The notes beneath the pieces were generated by a model, which was not told the origin of the DNA, made no database searches, and worked only from the letters and a program-made list of their open reading frames with translations. Shown here piece by piece: positions 26,550-34,976 of a stretch of DNA of 64,000 bases. Position 1 is the stretch's first letter. Every line of letters starts with the position of its first letter. The position numbers were made by a program, and so were the translations under genes. This stretch comes from an uncultured Eubacteriales bacterium (GTDB lineage Bacteria; Bacillota; Clostridia; Christensenellales; Aristaeellaceae), in assembly GCA_902778055.1 (NCBI GenBank), contig CACYWL010000015.1:58469-122468 (forward strand), given 5' to 3'.

Positions 26550-28070
26550 ATGAAAAAACTTCTTGCTTTTGTGCTGGCTGCCGTGATGGCGCTGTCAGTA
26601 TGCCTGACTGCTTCGGCTGAGCTGGCCGGCACATATGACATCACCATCTGGGTGGCGGAAAACGCTGTGGCCCTGACCGAAAAGCAGGTTCAGGACTTCA
26701 ACGCGACCAACACCGACGGCATCGTGTTCAACGCCACGATCGAAGCGGTTTCCGAAGCGGACGCCGCGACCCAGATGATCACCGACGTGGAAGCGGGCGG
26801 CGACATCTTCTGCTTCGCACAGGATCAGTTTGCCCGTCTGGTGCAGGCCAACGCGCTGGCGAAGCTGGGCACCAAGGCGGCGGAAACCGTGACCGCCAAC
26901 AATGACCCGGCCACCGTGGCGGCCTCCACCTCCGGCGACGTGCTGTACGCCTATCCGCTGACCGCTGACAACGGGTACTTCATGTACTACGACAAGAGCG
27001 TGATTCCGGAAGAAGACGTGGACTCCATGGAGAAGCTGATCGCCGACTGCGAAGCCGCGCAGAAGTACTTCGCCTTCGAGCAGCAGACTTCCGCCTGGTA
27101 CCTGGCTTCCTTCTTCTTCGCCACGGGCTGCAAGTCCGAGTGGAAGACGGATGACGAGGGCAACTTCATCTCCGTCAACGACACCTTCAACAGCCCCGCC
27201 GGCCTGATCGCCGTCAAGGGCATGAAGAAGCTGGTCAGCTCTCCCTTCCATCTGAGCTCCGGCTCCGTGAATGAATTCAACTCCGGCGCGGCCATCGTGG
27301 TCAGCGGCACCTGGGACTACACCGCCGCCAAGGAAATCCTGGGCGACAACCTGGGTGTTACCGATCTGCCTTCCTTCGAAGTGGACGGCAAGGAATATCA
27401 TCTGGGCTCCTTCAGCGGATGCAAGCTGATGGGCGTGAAGCCGCAGGTGGATGCGGTCAAGGCTGCTGCCCTGCATAAGCTGGCGCAGTATCTGACCGGC
27501 GAGAAGGCCCAGATGGAGCGGTTCGAAGAGCTGGCCTGGGGTCCCTCCAACCTGGCGGATCAGGCTTCCGAAGCGGTTCAGGCCAACCCCGGCCTGGCGG
27601 CGCTGATTGCCCAGTCTCCCTACGCTGTGCCTCAGGGCCAGATCCATGGCTCCTGGTGGGACATCGCCAAGGTCATCGGCGAGGATGTCAAGAACGCGAC
27701 GGACGACGCCGGCCTGCAGGCGGCTCTGGACAACTACTATGACAAGATCTCCAGCCTGTTCACGCTGGACACCTCCGCGCTGCTGTTCGTCGGCGCCTGG
27801 AACAACTGGAACAACGCAGATGACACTGATACCTACTACCTGAAGGACGGCAGCGTCACCCTGGATGTTCCGCAGAGCGATTACATGGGCGGCCGGATCG
27901 TGAACCCCGGCAGTTGGGATACCGACAAGGGCTTCCAGCAGGTCACCGAAGGCAAGGAACTGATCCAGGACCTTGGCGAAGACATCGGCGACAACAACAT
28001 CGTGTTCCTGGCTCCCGGCAACTACACCGTGACCTGGGACGGAACCGCCATTACCATCGCAGCCAACTGA
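26550..28070 (+). CDS. Sugar ABC transporter substrate-binding protein with C-terminal extension
   Basis: A 506-residue extracellular receptor of the MalE/GanS class. The signal peptide MKKLLAFVLAAVMALSVCL ends at TASA. The receptor fold occupies about residues 25-410, with ITIWVAENAVALTEKQVQDF, NGYFMYYDKS and GSFSGCKLMGV. Unlike most MalE proteins, about 90 more residues follow, starting LLFVGAWNNWNNADDTDTYY and ending NYTVTWDGTAITI. That tail looks like a small beta-rich carbohydrate-binding-type module. The GH53 neighbour suggests galacto-oligosaccharides, while the nearby amylase leaves maltodextrins possible. A terminator after the gene should lower permease expression relative to the receptor. 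Confidence 0.88.
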   Translation: MKKLLAFVLAAVMALSVCLTASAELAGTYDITIWVAENAVALTEKQVQDFNATNTDGIVFNATIEAVSEADAATQMITDVEAGGDIFCFAQDQFARLVQANALAKLGTKAAETVTANNDPATVAASTSGDVLYAYPLTADNGYFMYYDKSVIPEEDVDSMEKLIADCEAAQKYFAFEQQTSAWYLASFFFATGCKSEWKTDDEGNFISVNDTFNSPAGLIAVKGMKKLVSSPFHLSSGSVNEFNSGAAIVVSGTWDYTAAKEILGDNLGVTDLPSFEVDGKEYHLGSFSGCKLMGVKPQVDAVKAAALHKLAQYLTGEKAQMERFEELAWGPSNLADQASEAVQANPGLAALIAQSPYAVPQGQIHGSWWDIAKVIGEDVKNATDDAGLQAALDNYYDKISSLFTLDTSALLFVGAWNNWNNADDTDTYYLKDGSVTLDVPQSDYMGGRIVNPGSWDTDKGFQQVTEGKELIQDLGEDIGDNNIVFLAPGNYTVTWDGTAITIAAN

Positions 28071-28100
28071 CGAGAATGATTCATCATCTCTGATATGCCT

Positions 28101-28135
28101 GGCCGGAGCCAATCTCGATTGGTTCCGGCCGTTTT
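28101..28135 (+). terminator. Partial terminator between receptor and permease genes
   Basis: GGCCGGAGCCAAT (28101-28113) and ATTGGTTCCGGCC (28118-28130) form a 13-base-pair stem closed by CTCG. GTTTTAC follows. Its site between receptor and permease suits the usual excess of binding protein over membrane subunits. Confidence 0.65.
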
Positions 28136-28156
28136 ACAAGGGAGTGAGGTACCAAT

Positions 28157-29698
28157 ATGAAGCAATACTCCGACCTTGAGTTTCTGAAGCTTTCCCGGGG
28201 ACAGAAGCTCCTGTACAGGCTGCAGCGCTTTCTGATCTCCATTCCCGTTGGGATCGGCCGCTTTTTCATGAAGCTGATCCGGGCGCTGGGAAAGCTGTTT
28301 GCCGGAATCGGCCGGGATCTCGGCGAGATCGGCGCCACCTTCGCGCAGGGGGACTGGAAGACGAAGACTTCCTTCTTCATTATGGGCTTCGGCAACCTGG
28401 CCCGGGGGCAGATTCTGCGGGGCATTCTCTTCTTGGTGTTTGAAGCCGTGTTCATTGCCTATATGGTGATGTCCGGCGGATACTGGCTGAGCATGCTTCC
28501 CTCGCTGGGCATCACCGGCCCCAGCGAGGAATACAGCGAGGTGCTGGACGCCTACGTAACCAAATACCACGACAACTCCTTCCAGATTCTGCTCTACGGC
28601 GTACTGACGATCTTCTTCGTCATCGCCTTTATCTACACCTGGCGGGTGAACGTCCGCCAGAACCGGATGGCCGAGAAGATCCTGGCCTCCGGGAAGAAGC
28701 TGAAGAGCGGAAGGGACGACCTTCGCTCCGTGGTGGACGACCAGTTCCACAAGACCCTGCTGGCGCTGCCGCTGACCGGCATCCTGGTGTTCACGGTGCT
28801 GCCGATTTTCTTCATGATCCTGGTGGCGTTCACCAACTATGACGGCACGCACAACGGCTACACCAACAGCCTGTTTACCTGGGTCGGGCTGGACAATTTC
28901 AACACCATGCTCTCCTGGGACGTGACCGGCGGAGCGGGCACCCAGTCCTACGCGGCCACCTTCGGCGAGGTGCTGCTGTGGACGCTGATCTGGGCGTTCT
29001 TCGCCACGTTTACGAACTATTTCCTCGGTATGTTCGTCGCCATGGCGATCAACAAAAAGGGAATCCGGTTCAAGAAGGGGTGGAGAACCATCCTGGTGCT
29101 GACCATCGCCATTCCGCAGTTCATTTCCCTGCTGTACGTTTCCAAGATGTTCGCCAAGAACGGCATCGTGAACGGGTTCCTGATGAGCATGGGATGGATT
29201 CAGCAGGCGCTGCCCTTCTGGGAGGATCCCACCTGGGCCCGGGTGACGGTGATCCTCATCAACATCTGGATCGGCATCCCCTATCTGATGCTGATCACCA
29301 CGGGTATCCTGATGAATATTCCGGCGGACCTGTACGAGTCCGCCCGGATCGACGGGGCCAATGCCTGGCAGCAGTACCGGAAAATCACCCTGCCCTACAT
29401 GCTCTTTGTGACCGGGCCGTATCTGCTGACCAGCTTCACGGGCAACATGAACAACTTCAACGTGATCTTCCTGCTGACCGGCGGCGCGCCCGTCAATCCC
29501 GCCGCTTCCTCCGCAGCCGGCGCGGTGGGATACACGGATCTGCTGATTACCTGGCTGTTCAAGATCACCATGGGCGCGGAATCCCAGTACTATCTGGCTT
29601 CTGTCATCGGCATCCTGGTCTTCGTGGTAGTGGCGCTGATTTCCCTGGTGGTTTACAACGTGCTGCCCAGTATTAAGAATGAGGAGGATTTCCGCTGA
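28157..29698 (+). CDS. Sugar ABC transporter permease, MalF/GanP type
   Basis: A 513-residue inner membrane permease. A basic amphipathic N-terminal region of about 90 residues, with FGNLARGQILRGILFLVFEA, precedes the first helices, and the core transport domain starts near residue 195. The cytoplasmic EAA loop that contacts the ATPase reads SARIDGANAWQQYRKITLP. The long N-terminus is usual for MalF-like subunits of clostridial maltodextrin and galacto-oligosaccharide importers. GGGAGTGAGG lies upstream of the ATG. It overlaps the next permease gene by one base (TGATG). Confidence 0.88.
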   Translation: MKQYSDLEFLKLSRGQKLLYRLQRFLISIPVGIGRFFMKLIRALGKLFAGIGRDLGEIGATFAQGDWKTKTSFFIMGFGNLARGQILRGILFLVFEAVFIAYMVMSGGYWLSMLPSLGITGPSEEYSEVLDAYVTKYHDNSFQILLYGVLTIFFVIAFIYTWRVNVRQNRMAEKILASGKKLKSGRDDLRSVVDDQFHKTLLALPLTGILVFTVLPIFFMILVAFTNYDGTHNGYTNSLFTWVGLDNFNTMLSWDVTGGAGTQSYAATFGEVLLWTLIWAFFATFTNYFLGMFVAMAINKKGIRFKKGWRTILVLTIAIPQFISLLYVSKMFAKNGIVNGFLMSMGWIQQALPFWEDPTWARVTVILINIWIGIPYLMLITTGILMNIPADLYESARIDGANAWQQYRKITLPYMLFVTGPYLLTSFTGNMNNFNVIFLLTGGAPVNPAASSAAGAVGYTDLLITWLFKITMGAESQYYLASVIGILVFVVVALISLVVYNVLPSIKNEEDFR

Positions 29699-30567
29699 TG
29701 AGTGAAGCAACTGCGAAACGCCATATGGGACTGCGAGCCTCCCGGACGGTATCCAATACGCTCATCCATGTGCTGCTGATCGTGATCAGCATCATCTGGC
29801 TGATTCCCTTCGTCTGCATCGTGCTGCAGTCCTTCCGGGTGGAGAACACCGGCCCCGTGGGATACATCATCCCGCATCAGTGGGGAACGGGCAACTATAC
29901 CCGCCTGTTCCAGACGGACTTTCCCCGGTGGTATACCAACACCTTTATCGCCGCCCTGGCCACCGCGGCGCTGCAGACGGTGATCGTGCTGTGCATGAGC
30001 TACACCCTTTCCCGGTTCCGCTTCAAGATGCGGCAGCCTCTGATGCGCTTCATGCTGATTCTGGGCATGTTTCCGGGAATGCTTTCCATGATTATCCTGT
30101 ACCGGGTGCTGAAGGATCTGGGGCTGACCCAGGCCAACGCCGTTCCCGGCCTGATTCTGGTCTACGTGGCGTCCTCCGGAATGGGATACTATGTATCCAA
30201 GGGCTTCTTTGACACCATTCCCATGTCCCTGGACGAAGCCGCGCGGGTGGACGGCGCCACCCGGGCAAAGATCCTGTACAAGATTATCCTTCCCCTGTCC
30301 AAGCCCATCGTGATCTACACGATTCTGACCGCCTTCATGGGGCCCTGGGGAGACTATGTGTTCGCCCGCTACATCGCCTTCGGCACCTCCGCGGGCAAAA
30401 ACGTGGCGGTCGGCCTCTATGACTGGCTGAACAAGGATCAGATCTCCAACTGCTATACCATGTTCTGCGCGGGCGGCGTGCTGGTGGCCCTTCCGGTGAC
30501 CATCCTGTTCCTGTTCCTGCAAAAGTACTATGTGGAGGGCGTTACCGGCGGTGCGGTAAAGGGATAA
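29698..30567 (+). CDS. Sugar ABC transporter permease, MalG/GanQ type
   Basis: The second 289-residue permease of the importer, with about six membrane segments. The EAA loop is DEAARVDGATRAKILYKIIL. The protein ends VEGVTGGAVKG, the typical MalG C-terminus that reaches into the ATPase dimer. Its ATG overlaps the TGA of the preceding permease, so translation is coupled. Forty-odd bases later the MsmX-type ATPase gene begins in the same operon. Confidence 0.9.
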   Translation: MSEATAKRHMGLRASRTVSNTLIHVLLIVISIIWLIPFVCIVLQSFRVENTGPVGYIIPHQWGTGNYTRLFQTDFPRWYTNTFIAALATAALQTVIVLCMSYTLSRFRFKMRQPLMRFMLILGMFPGMLSMIILYRVLKDLGLTQANAVPGLILVYVASSGMGYYVSKGFFDTIPMSLDEAARVDGATRAKILYKIILPLSKPIVIYTILTAFMGPWGDYVFARYIAFGTSAGKNVAVGLYDWLNKDQISNCYTMFCAGGVLVALPVTILFLFLQKYYVEGVTGGAVKG

Positions 30568-30610
30568 GCGGACGACGGCGCAGCGAAGGCTGCGGCGATA
30601 GGAGGAAAAT

Positions 30611-31738
30611 ATGGCAAGTGTAAAGCTGACAGATGTCAAGAAGGTATATGACAACAATGTGACTGCGGTCCACGACTTCAATCTGGAAATCCAGGACAAG
30701 GAATTCATCGTCTTTGTCGGGCCTTCCGGATGCGGAAAATCCACCACCCTGCGGATGATCGCCGGGCTGGAGGATATCTCCGGCGGCACGCTGGAAATCG
30801 ACGGACAGGTGGTCAACGACCTGCAGCCCAAGGACCGGGATATCGCGATGGTTTTCCAGAATTACGCGCTGTATCCCCACATGACGGTGTATGACAACAT
30901 CGCCTTCAGCCTGCGGCTGAAGAAGGTCCCGGAGGACGAGGTGTATGAGCGGGTGACCAACGCGGCCCAGATTCTGGGCATCACCGAATATCTGACTCGG
31001 AAGCCCCGGGCCCTGTCCGGCGGCCAGCGCCAGCGGGTTGCCATCGGCCGGGCCATGGTCCGGAACGCGAAGGTCTTCCTGATGGATGAGCCCCTGAGCA
31101 ACCTGGACGCCAAGCTGCGGAACCAGATGCGCGCGGAAATCATCCAGCTGCGGCATAAGCTGGAGACGACCTTTATCTACGTCACCCATGATCAGACGGA
31201 AGCCATGACCCTGGGGGACCGGATCGTGATCATGCGGGACGGCGTCATCGAGCAGGTGGGCACGCCGCAGGAGGTGTTCGACACCCCGGTCAACCTGTTT
31301 GTGGCCGGCTTCATCGGCAGCCCCCAGATGAACTTCCTGAAGGCGTCGCTGCAAAGGTCGGGGGATGCCTACAGCGTATCCCTGCTGGGGGTCACTCTGC
31401 CCCTGAATCCGGACCAGAACGCGGTGCTCGCCCGGAAAAACGCCGGGGATCAGCAGGTCATCCTGGGCATCCGGCCGGAGCACACGGCGGTGCTGTTTGC
31501 GCCCGATGAAAACGCCATTGAATGCACCATCGACGTGAATGAAATGATGGGCAGCGAGCTGCATCTGCATCTGACGGACAAAAACGGCGACAATATTATC
31601 GTCCGCCTGCCCACGATGGATCTGACCCAGGAGCAGCGCAGGAGCCTTTCCTACGGCAGCAGGCTGTTTATCAGCTTCCCGGCCAAGGCGATGCACCTGT
31701 TTGATCCCGGGACGGAGAAGAGTCTGATCGACGGGTGA
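30611..31738 (+). CDS. Multi-sugar ABC importer ATPase, MsmX/UgpC type
   Basis: A 375-residue cytoplasmic ATPase. It begins MASVKLTDVKKVYDNN and has Walker A GPSGCGKST, signature LSGGQRQRVAIGRAMV, Walker B VFLMDEPLSNLDAKL, and H-loop THDQTEAMTLGD. A C-terminal MOBE/TOBE regulatory domain follows (GIRPEHTAVLF). AGGAGG lies upstream. MsmX-type ATPases serve several importers; this matters here because the other sugar permease pairs in the window (38179-39987, 46054-47896 and the truncated one at 63765) have no ATPase beside them. A terminator follows at 31773-31806. Confidence 0.93.
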   Translation: MASVKLTDVKKVYDNNVTAVHDFNLEIQDKEFIVFVGPSGCGKSTTLRMIAGLEDISGGTLEIDGQVVNDLQPKDRDIAMVFQNYALYPHMTVYDNIAFSLRLKKVPEDEVYERVTNAAQILGITEYLTRKPRALSGGQRQRVAIGRAMVRNAKVFLMDEPLSNLDAKLRNQMRAEIIQLRHKLETTFIYVTHDQTEAMTLGDRIVIMRDGVIEQVGTPQEVFDTPVNLFVAGFIGSPQMNFLKASLQRSGDAYSVSLLGVTLPLNPDQNAVLARKNAGDQQVILGIRPEHTAVLFAPDENAIECTIDVNEMMGSELHLHLTDKNGDNIIVRLPTMDLTQEQRRSLSYGSRLFISFPAKAMHLFDPGTEKSLIDG

Positions 31739-31772
31739 GCCGCAGGACGGTTCTCAATGAAACAGGAAAAAA

Positions 31773-31806
31773 GTGCCGGGGGATGATTTCCCCCGACATT
31801 TTTTTC
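31773..31806 (+). terminator. Terminator of the sugar importer operon
   Basis: GTGCCGGGGGA and TCCCCCGACAT pair with one mismatch around a short loop, and seven T follow. Confidence 0.8.
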
Positions 31807-31886
31807 GTGCGATGGCACAGATTATTCCGCTTTTTCGTAATAGAGCATCCGAAGCTCCTGTCCCTTGCGGGTTTTGAATAGCGTGC

Positions 31887-32435
31887 TTATCGGGCGACTG
31901 TCAGCCGGTCCAGCGTGAAACCCCGGGAGAGGCAGTCCAGGTACACTTTCGTGCAGTGCCGGCACCTGGCAAACTGCCGGAGCGCGCTTTCCACGTCGTC
32001 ATACACCTTCCACAGGCCGCAGAGCTTAAAGCTGTCCTTACGGTGCATGAATCCCTCCACATCCGCCGGAGGATAACCCAGGAACAGCCCCACTTCATGG
32101 GGGAAATCTTCCTCCGTGCGCAAGCGGGAGATCAGTCTGCTCAGGCAGGCGTGATCGTTCCCGCTCGGGTATCCGCATTCCGACAGGAGCCTTTGGGCCA
32201 GCGGATCGCGCAGATCCCGCTCCAGCATTTTGGGGCGATACAGATACAGCAGCACCCTTCCGTTCCGCCACCGCAGCGGCAGAATCCGCAGGCCCTTATG
32301 GCCCAGACGCTGATTCAGCCGGCGCAGTTCATCGGTCATCTGCGCATGAGTCTCAAAGGGGCAGCTGAACATATTCCCGGTCTTCAGGCAGGCCATCGTC
32401 GGCGCGCAGCAGCGGATCACCATCTCTTCAGACAT
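31887..32435 (-). CDS. DUF3793-family protein
   Basis: A 182-residue soluble protein starting MSEEMVIRCCAPTMACLKTG. The CC pair, the later LFLGYPPADVEGFM and the closing CRHCTKVYLDCLSRGF are the marks of DUF3793. The family is widespread in anaerobic Bacillota, often near iron or metal transport genes, and has no proven function. The Cys-rich ends (CRHC) hint at metal or redox chemistry. A perfect TGTTAG-N6-CTAACA operator lies 19 bases upstream of the start codon (32454-32471). The same operator recurs twice in front of the neighbouring HMA gene, so the two are likely co-regulated. Confidence 0.8.
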   Translation of the reverse strand: MSEEMVIRCCAPTMACLKTGNMFSCPFETHAQMTDELRRLNQRLGHKGLRILPLRWRNGRVLLYLYRPKMLERDLRDPLAQRLLSECGYPSGNDHACLSRLISRLRTEEDFPHEVGLFLGYPPADVEGFMHRKDSFKLCGLWKVYDDVESALRQFARCRHCTKVYLDCLSRGFTLDRLTVAR

Positions 32436-32453
32436 CGTTCCCTCCGTTAATGC

Positions 32454-32471
32454 TGTTAGACACGGCTAACA
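32454..32471. promoter_or_regulatory. Palindromic operator 1 (DtxR-like)
   Basis: TGTTAGACACGGCTAACA: perfect TGTTAG/CTAACA half-sites with a six-base centre. It lies immediately before the DUF3793 gene. The shape is that of DtxR/IdeR/MntR-family sites; the cognate regulator is not in the window. Confidence 0.7.
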
Positions 32472-32541
32472 TACGTATTGAAGAAATGCCGCCCAGCGCA
32501 GGAGAAAACGAAACGCTGAACGGCTCAGCTGTCATGTCATT

Positions 32542-32799
32542 TTATTCCTTCCCCCAATGGAAGAGACCTTTTTTCTCAACCGCTTCCTCGGTTACGGAGA
32601 GCGGCGTGTAGCCTGAGCCGGTGATGGCGCGCTTCACCGCTTCTTGATCGAGGCTCTCGTCCGAGAGGATGACGGTCTCCTTCTTTGTGCGGGAGGAAGT
32701 GACCTTTTTGACCGGGAGGGCGGCACGGATGGCGTCGTTGATATGCGCCTCGCACATCCCGCAGGCCATGCCGTCCACAGATACGATGGTTCTGATCAT
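32542..32799 (-). CDS. Heavy-metal-associated (HMA) domain protein
   Basis: A small 85-residue protein with one HMA ferredoxin-like domain. The motif VDGMACGMCEAHINDAIRAA provides the GMxCxxC metal site, and the end KKGLFHWGKE is typical of a clostridial subgroup. CopZ-like proteins carry copper, but this subgroup has an unusual MACGMCEAH motif with an extra His nearby and recurs with DUF3793 and iron-transport genes. I use ATG 32799, after GGAAGGGAGCG; a frame extended to 32844 has no good ribosome binding site. Two perfect TGTTAG-N6-CTAACA operators lie upstream, one of them at the predicted transcription start. Confidence 0.8.
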   Translation of the reverse strand: MIRTIVSVDGMACGMCEAHINDAIRAALPVKKVTSSRTKKETVILSDESLDQEAVKRAITGSGYTPLSVTEEAVEKKGLFHWGKE

Positions 32800-32881
32800 G
32801 TTCCTTTCGCTCCCTTCCTTCCTGCCGATGACGGTATAGATCATGCCCTGAATCTGCCGACCTTCGCGAGAAACAGCAGCC

Positions 32882-32899
32882 TGTTAGACAAAACTAACA
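32882..32899. promoter_or_regulatory. Palindromic operator 2 (DtxR-like)
   Basis: TGTTAGACAAAACTAACA, same half-sites as operators 1 and 3, in the leader of the HMA gene. Confidence 0.7.
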
Positions 32900-32926
32900 A
32901 ACCGCTAAAAAGAAAAAGCTTCCAAA

Positions 32927-32946
32927 TTGTTAGCAACGGCTAACAA
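32927..32946. promoter_or_regulatory. Palindromic operator 3 (DtxR-like)
   Basis: TTGTTAGCAACGGCTAACAA, perfect half-sites extended by one base pair. It covers the predicted transcription start of the HMA gene, so a bound repressor would block initiation. Confidence 0.75.
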
Positions 32947-32950
32947 TCAC

Positions 32951-32979
32951 ATTATAACAAAGATCCGTTCAGTTGGCAA
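32951..32979 (-). promoter_or_regulatory. Promoter of the HMA gene
   Basis: Minus strand TTGCCA (32979-32974), 17-base spacer and perfect TATAAT (32956-32951), next to operator 3. Confidence 0.7.
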
Positions 32980-33036
32980 GATGAAAATTGAAACTGGCTC
33001 AGTCCTTCGATCCGGAGCTGCCGGTGAGGCTGGGCG

Positions 33037-33363
33037 ATGGTGTGGGCAAAGAGATGGCAGCCTGCAACCGTGTCAACGGCCTGCATAGAAGTAAGAGATA
33101 TTCAAGCCGCTTTAATCTCCCTAAACTATGATATCACTGATCCAGAAAACGAATTTGGAAAGAGCACGCGGAATGCTTTATTTATGTTTCAAGATGATAA
33201 TGGATTAAGTGCAAGTGGCGAATTTGATGAGGCAACATATGCTAAGCTATTTATTCCTGAGGAGAAGGATATTCCTGCTGTTGTAGAATACAGGAGAGAT
33301 GAACCGTATCCTGATGAAATATCAGGATATAAAGCATACTTGTATTTGCTTGGTTACGAATGA
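33037..33363 (+). CDS. Possible truncated peptidoglycan-binding-domain protein
   Basis: A 108-residue frame whose residues 18-72 resemble a PG_binding_1 domain: VRDIQAALISLNYDITD, then KSTRNALFMFQDDNGLSASG and EFDEATYAKLF. The rest is a short acidic tail ending YLYLLGYE. There is no clear ribosome binding site, and base composition shifts from GC-rich to clearly AT-rich after about 33090. The first 15 codons look like unrelated sequence in a different frame. It is probably the relic of a larger cell-wall protein, or foreign DNA. A good terminator follows. Confidence 0.4.
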   Translation: MVWAKRWQPATVSTACIEVRDIQAALISLNYDITDPENEFGKSTRNALFMFQDDNGLSASGEFDEATYAKLFIPEEKDIPAVVEYRRDEPYPDEISGYKAYLYLLGYE

Positions 33364-33373
33364 TCAGCAAATG

Positions 33374-33410
33374 AAAGAAACCGGGGCATAGATGCTCCGG
33401 CTTCTTTTTT
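33374..33410 (+). terminator. Terminator after the PG-binding frame
   Basis: CCGGGGCA/TGCTCCGG with loop TAGA, flanked by GAA and TTC, followed by seven T. Confidence 0.7.
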
Positions 33411-33498
33411 TGACTGCGCTCCGGGCCTTCGGTGCTGCCCGATATCTTAAAGCGCAGGGTATTTTGTGCTTGTGCGGCTTCTCACCGCAGATATGGGA

Positions 33499-34722
33499 TT
33501 ATGCTTCAGTGAAACGCCGTACGATGTTCAGAAGGATCTCCACACTCTGATCCATCTCCTCGGCCACCGCGTGCTCATAGGGGCCGTGGAAGGCATATCC
33601 TCCCGCGCCGAGATTCGGGCAGGGGAGACCGCGGAAGGACAGCTGGGCGCCGTCCGTGCCGCCGCGGACCGGAGGGAACTCCGGCTCCAGACCGACATCG
33701 CGGATGGCAGCTTCCGCGATCCTGACCACCTCAGGATACTTCGCGATCACTTCCGCCATGTTCCGATACTGATCCCGGATGCTGCAGCTCACTGTGCCGG
33801 GACCATACTTTGCGTTCAGCTTTTCGGCGATCCCCAGAATCTTCTTCTTGCGGGCATCAAACTTTTCGGCGTCATGATCCCGCAGAATATAGGTCAGGGA
33901 AGCTTCGGAGGTGTTTCCGGAGGAATCCGTCAGATGATAGAAGCCTTCATGGCCCTCCGTACGGGCGGGAATCTCGTCCGGAGGCAGCATGCCGTTGAAC
34001 TCCATGGCGAGCAGCTGCGCGTTGACCATCTTTCCCTTGGCGGAACCGGGATGCACGGAAAAACCGGTGAAACGGACGCAGGCTTGGGCGGCGTTGAAGG
34101 TTTCATACTCCACCATGTTCGGGGCGGAGCCGTCCAGGGTATAGCCATACTTCGCGCCGAAGGCCTTCAGATCCAGCAGGGCGGCGCCGTGGCCGATTTC
34201 CTCATCCGGGCTGAAACAGACGGAGATGGGGCCGTGGGGGAGGTTTTCCCGAATCAGGCGTTCCACCATCGTCATAATGACGGCGATGCCGGCCTTGTCA
34301 TCCGCGCCGAGAACTGAGGTCCCATCCGTGACAATCAGGGTTTTGCCCACACAGTCCCGAAGATGCGGGAACTGATCCGGATCCAGCGCTTTGCCGGAGG
34401 TGCCCAGAGGAATGACGGAGCCGTCATAGTCTGTGATGACCTGCGGATGGGTATCCGTTCCGCCGAGGTCGTCGACTGTGTCCAGGTGTGCATTGAATCC
34501 GATGGAGGGAATGCTCTCATATCCCTTCGCCGCGGGAAGAAATCCCATGACATAGGCATGCTCATCCACATAAACGCCCTGCAACCCTATGGCGGTCATT
34601 TCCTCCGCCAGCAGGTTAGCCAGGTCAAATTCCCCGGCGCCGGACGGAACATTCGCCATGTTTTCCTCATGACTGGTGGTGTTGACCACAGCATATTTCA
34701 ATAATCTTTCATAAGCCCGCAT
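33499..34722 (-). CDS. pepT: Peptidase T (tripeptide aminopeptidase)
   Basis: A cytoplasmic M20B zinc peptidase that removes the N-terminal residue of tripeptides. The 407-residue protein begins MRAYERLLKYAVVNTTSHEE. Metal ligands are in IGFNAHLDTVDD and VLGADDKAGIAVI; the glutamate pair is CFSPDEEIGHGA; the last ligand region is RGGTDGAQLSFRGLPCPNLG. ATG 34722 has GGAGG nine bases upstream; an extension to 34812 has no ribosome binding site. It stands alone between the PG-binding relic and the arabinose-type locus. Confidence 0.94.
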   Translation of the reverse strand: MRAYERLLKYAVVNTTSHEENMANVPSGAGEFDLANLLAEEMTAIGLQGVYVDEHAYVMGFLPAAKGYESIPSIGFNAHLDTVDDLGGTDTHPQVITDYDGSVIPLGTSGKALDPDQFPHLRDCVGKTLIVTDGTSVLGADDKAGIAVIMTMVERLIRENLPHGPISVCFSPDEEIGHGAALLDLKAFGAKYGYTLDGSAPNMVEYETFNAAQACVRFTGFSVHPGSAKGKMVNAQLLAMEFNGMLPPDEIPARTEGHEGFYHLTDSSGNTSEASLTYILRDHDAEKFDARKKKILGIAEKLNAKYGPGTVSCSIRDQYRNMAEVIAKYPEVVRIAEAAIRDVGLEPEFPPVRGGTDGAQLSFRGLPCPNLGAGGYAFHGPYEHAVAEEMDQSVEILLNIVRRFTEA

Positions 34723-34976
34723 GATCAGGAACCTCCTTCTTTTTTGCGCAGGGATCAGGGAAAACCGGCCTGAACCAGCCATCCGCCGGACTGGCGCATA
34801 CCTATATACCATTCTACATGACGGGGAGAAAACCTTTTCTTCCGATGAAATCGTCTGGCAGCCAGATCTGGTCCGGGGTCTGGACAGGCATTATAACCTG
34901 TGATATCCTTCCCAAAGACATCAGAACTGCAGACGGGGAAAAAGCAGAAATTATCTTCCGCTTCTGAATAGCTTGT

